This document shows, in pieces, positions 61,581 to 64,000 of a DNA stretch of 64,000 nucleotides (position 1 is the stretch's first letter; the number at the start of each line of letters is the position of its first letter). This DNA comes from Aliarcobacter trophiarum LMG 25534 (lineage in GTDB: Bacteria; Campylobacterota; Campylobacteria; Campylobacterales; Arcobacteraceae). The stretch covers positions 1,550,001 through 1,614,000 of the forward strand of contig NZ_CP031367.1 in NCBI RefSeq assembly GCF_003355515.1, given 5' to 3'. The notes beneath the pieces are model-generated. The model ran no database searches and was not told the origin of the DNA. It saw nothing but the letters and a program-made list of their open reading frames with translations. The translations under genes were made by a program, and so were the position numbers.

Positions 61581-64000
61581 CCATTCATCATCTTTAGAGT
61601 TTGATTTAAACTCTTTTGCTTCTATTTTTTTATTACTCTCCTTAGGAGTTGTTGTTATACTTACTTCTTTTTCAAGCTCTTTAGTACTTTGTTCACTTAC
61701 AAGCACTATATTATCAACTTTTACTTGGTCTAAAGATTTAAATACTTCAATAGTTGAAATATCAAGTTGTTCAGATAATTTTTTTAATAAATCTCTATTT
61801 GGTTCATCTTTACAATCTTCATTTATATAGTTTTGTACACTATTATGAACTAGCTCATGATGCTCTTTTAAATGCTTCCAACTTTGATTTTTTGTAAAAT
61901 TCATACCTTTTTGTTCTTGTTCACTAATCCATTTCCCTAAATCACAATCAGTTGGTTTTGTAACACTCCAAGGTGTTTTAGTTTGCCCTATTTTGTCAAA
62001 GTTTACAAGTTTAAATTTGATATGGTCATTTTTAAGTTTTGAAACTTTAAATACCAATTCTATATCTTCTATAGTATTTGGGTCTATTTGTTTAAACTTA
62101 GCTCTATCTGCAATTTTTAGAAGATTATTTGATAAATCAGAAGCTTCATGAGCTAAATTACTTATTACTCTTGAAGATTGAGCATTTACTTGTGTTACTC
62201 TATCTAGGACATTTATTGTATCATTTATTTGAAGTATTCCTATTTCTTCTTCTTTACTCCCTTTTGATACATCTTCTATTAGAACTATTGTCTCATTTAT
62301 CCTTTTATTAAGCTCTGTATAGCCATCTTTCATGCTATTTGCTATACCTTTTCCTTCATTTGCTTTTGAAGTTGCTTTCTCTACTATATCTTTTATCTCT
62401 TTTGCAGCTTCTGCACTTCTATTTGCCAAATTTCTTACCTCTTGTGCAACAACCGCAAATCCTTTTCCTGCTTCTCCTGCTGTTGCTGCTTCTACTGCTG
62501 CATTTAGTGAAAGAATATTCGTTTGAAATGCTATTTGGTCAATTACCTCAATAGCTTCATTTATAGAGCTTACCTCTTTATTTATCTCATCCATTGCAGT
62601 ATTTGTTTGAGAGGCTAAACTCTCACCCTGTTTTGAAGATTTTTGAAGCTCATTTGCCAAAATAGACATTTGAGAAGTTTTTTGAACACTTTGTTTTATA
62701 ATAGCTGTAATCTCTTCAACTGCAGCTGCCGTTTGCTCCAAAGAAGCAGCTTGTTCATTGGCAGAAGTTGATAATTCTCTTGCTGATTTTGATAGGACTC
62801 CTGTATCATTATTTAACTTTGTTCCAGTTGCAACTATCATTGATAAAAATTCAGAAACTGTATGACCTATTAATTGAGTACTAGTTGCTAATGAACTCAT
62901 AACGCCATTTACTTTTCCAGTATCAATTTTTGAATCAATTCCTTTGAAGTTTGAGTTTCCATACTCTATTAGTATGTTATTTAGATTTGTTAAATTATCA
63001 TTTGTTCTTTCAATCATATGATTAATAGAATCTCTTAATCTCTGAATTTGTGGATTTGAAGATGTTTTTTCTATCTTATATACATAGAAACCTTGTGAAA
63101 TCTTATCAATTACCTTATCTACATTTTCAATAACTTTTCCATCTTCAATATATCCATCTTTTAATTTTGATATATATGCATTAAAACTATCAACAATTTT
63201 ACCTATCTCATCATCTGATTTTTTAGCTATAGTGCTTGTTTGCTCATTTCCACTTGCAATATCATTTATAGCCCTATCTAACTCATCTAGTGGTTTTATA
63301 ATTCCTCTATTTACAAAGAAATTATAAATAGCAATAGCAATAATTGCTGAAATTAAAGAGAATATAAAAATACTAACTATAATATTTTTTATTTGGTTAT
63401 TTGTATTTTTCTCCATTAAAGCAACTTCTGCTTCAATATCATCTACATAAGCTCCTGTTCCAATTATCCAATCCCATGGAGCAAATCTTTGTACATAAGA
63501 GAATTTAGCCTTTGGATCATTTTTTTTGTCTGGCTTATCCCAATAATATTTTACAAGTCCACCATCTTTTTTCTCATTTGTAATTTTTGACATTTCAACA
63601 AAAAGCTTAGTTCCATAAGGGTCTGCATAAGTGCTTAAATCTGTCCCATTTAATTTAGTATTTGGATGATGTATCATCTTTGGATGGGAATCATTTATCC
63701 AAAAATAGTCCCCATTTGCATATCTCATATCTCCTATTGTTTTCAAAGCTTCTGCTTGTATCTTTGCAGTTGCATTTTCAACATATTCACCAGTTCCAAT
63801 AACCCAATTATAAGGAGTAAATAGCTTTACAAAAGATACTTTAAGTTGTGGAGAATCAAAGCCTGGTTTTGGCCAAACATAATCAATAAATCCCTCTTTG
63901 TCTTTTTTCGCAATATCTGCAAACTCTTTAAAGATTTGTTTACCATTTGGATCTTTATAATCATACATATCTTTATTATTTAATTTTGGATTAATTGGAT
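61569..64000 (-). CDS. Chemoreceptor with dCache, HAMP, MCP and CZB domains and WxxF tail (5' end outside window)
   Basis: The frame is open to the window edge and continues upstream ([17 protein letters not shown] is a Cache segment), so the N-terminus is missing. The visible part holds a tandem Cache_2 sensor (two YVWP/YYWD units, with [10 protein letters not shown] and [11 protein letters not shown]), a membrane helix near 196-218, HAMP, the signalling tip [20 protein letters not shown], and a CZB domain (His649, Cys675 in CDLGKW, His704, His708 of the visible part). The protein ends DDEWESF, a WxxF pentapeptide like the CheR/CheB tether of enteric receptors. The stop overlaps a terminator hairpin. 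Confidence 0.9.
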   Translation of the reverse strand, partial: PINPKLNNKDMYDYKDPNGKQIFKEFADIAKKDKEGFIDYVWPKPGFDSPQLKVSFVKLFTPYNWVIGTGEYVENATAKIQAEALKTIGDMRYANGDYFWINDSHPKMIHHPNTKLNGTDLSTYADPYGTKLFVEMSKITNEKKDGGLVKYYWDKPDKKNDPKAKFSYVQRFAPWDWIIGTGAYVDDIEAEVALMEKNTNNQIKNIIVSIFIFSLISAIIAIAIYNFFVNRGIIKPLDELDRAINDIASGNEQTSTIAKKSDDEIGKIVDSFNAYISKLKDGYIEDGKVIENVDKVIDKISQGFYVYKIEKTSSNPQIQRLRDSINHMIERTNDNLTNLNNILIEYGNSNFKGIDSKIDTGKVNGVMSSLATSTQLIGHTVSEFLSMIVATGTKLNNDTGVLSKSARELSTSANEQAASLEQTAAAVEEITAIIKQSVQKTSQMSILANELQKSSKQGESLASQTNTAMDEINKEVSSINEAIEVIDQIAFQTNILSLNAAVEAATAGEAGKGFAVVAQEVRNLANRSAEAAKEIKDIVEKATSKANEGKGIANSMKDGYTELNKRINETIVLIEDVSKGSKEEEIGILQINDTINVLDRVTQVNAQSSRVISNLAHEASDLSNNLLKIADRAKFKQIDPNTIEDIELVFKVSKLKNDHIKFKLVNFDKIGQTKTPWSVTKPTDCDLGKWISEQEQKGMNFTKNQSWKHLKEHHELVHNSVQNYINEDCKDEPNRDLLKKLSEQLDISTIEVFKSLDQVKVDNIVLVSEQSTKELEKEVSITTTPKESNKKIEAKEFKSNSKDDEWESF

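Noticed and set aside
1-64000. CRISPR arrays, insertion sequences or prophage genes.
   Set aside because: No regularly spaced repeats of the CRISPR type, no transposase- or integrase-like protein, and no phage structural gene were seen.

Overview
The window is chromosomal DNA from a low-GC, motile member of the Campylobacterota, most likely Arcobacter in the broad sense (Arcobacteraceae). The gene content, the FliY/FliN switch proteins, the divergent CheZ, the CZB-containing chemoreceptors and the order glyQ-nif3-zinc ribbon-waaA-rluA-ffh-rpsP-khpA-rimM all point there; the genus is an inference. I saw no rRNA or tRNA gene, CRISPR array, insertion sequence, prophage or plasmid gene.

Layout. 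1-317: 3' end of a chemoreceptor. 327-9659: housekeeping and accessory genes on both strands (trpS, mntP, aldehyde dehydrogenase, exbBD, a PLP enzyme of the D-cysteine desulfhydrase/ACC deaminase family, ridA, a NUDIX protein with an AraC regulator, an aminotransferase, dedA). 9741-10789: rplS and trmD. 10899-13659: a small Cys-rich ORF and metE, with a structured 157-base leader between them. 13718-19047: a NIT/CZB chemoreceptor, a DUF350 membrane protein behind four 11-bp direct repeats, a flavin reductase-like protein and an MFS transporter.

19084-51284 is a large flagellar and chemotaxis block. From cheY (49072) down to flhA nearly everything reads leftward: cheY, cheZ, flgF, flgB, fliF, fliG, fliH, fliN, flgD, two flgE paralogues, a coiled-coil protein and a TPR protein, flaG-like, fliY, flgJ rod-binding domain, flgN-like, short flgA-like, flhF, flhG, an unknown membrane protein, fliE, flgC, fliK, fliR, flhB, a second TPR protein, fliI, flgL and flhA. 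flgG and two unrecognised genes read rightward. The block supplies part of the export gate (FlhA, FlhB, FliR), the ATPase (FliI, FliH), MS ring, C ring (FliG, FliN, FliY), rod, hook, hook-length control and the FlhF/FlhG placement pair. FliM, FliP, FliQ, FlgH, FlgI, FlgK, FliD, flagellin and motor stator genes are absent, so the regulon is scattered over the genome.

51294-61460 is the translation/SRP/envelope neighbourhood (rimM, khpA, rpsP, ffh, rluA, waaA, zinc-ribbon protein, nif3, glyQ, glutaredoxin, purE, a glycosyltransferase-like protein, a U32 peptidase). trmD and rplS, which normally follow rimM directly, lie 40 kb away beyond the flagellar block. The window ends inside a dCache-HAMP-MCP-CZB receptor with a C-terminal WxxF tail.

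Several genes are better started at TTG codons preceded by good Shine-Dalgarno sequences (trpS, trmD, the flgA-like gene, waaA, the zinc-ribbon gene, the glutaredoxin gene). The most interesting points are a CheZ with repeated FliM-like EI-x-x-LL motifs, the 11-bp repeat operator before the DUF350 gene, the metE leader with competing hairpins, a 1030-residue FlgE with serial inserted modules, and several unrecognised conserved-looking genes embedded in the flagellar block.
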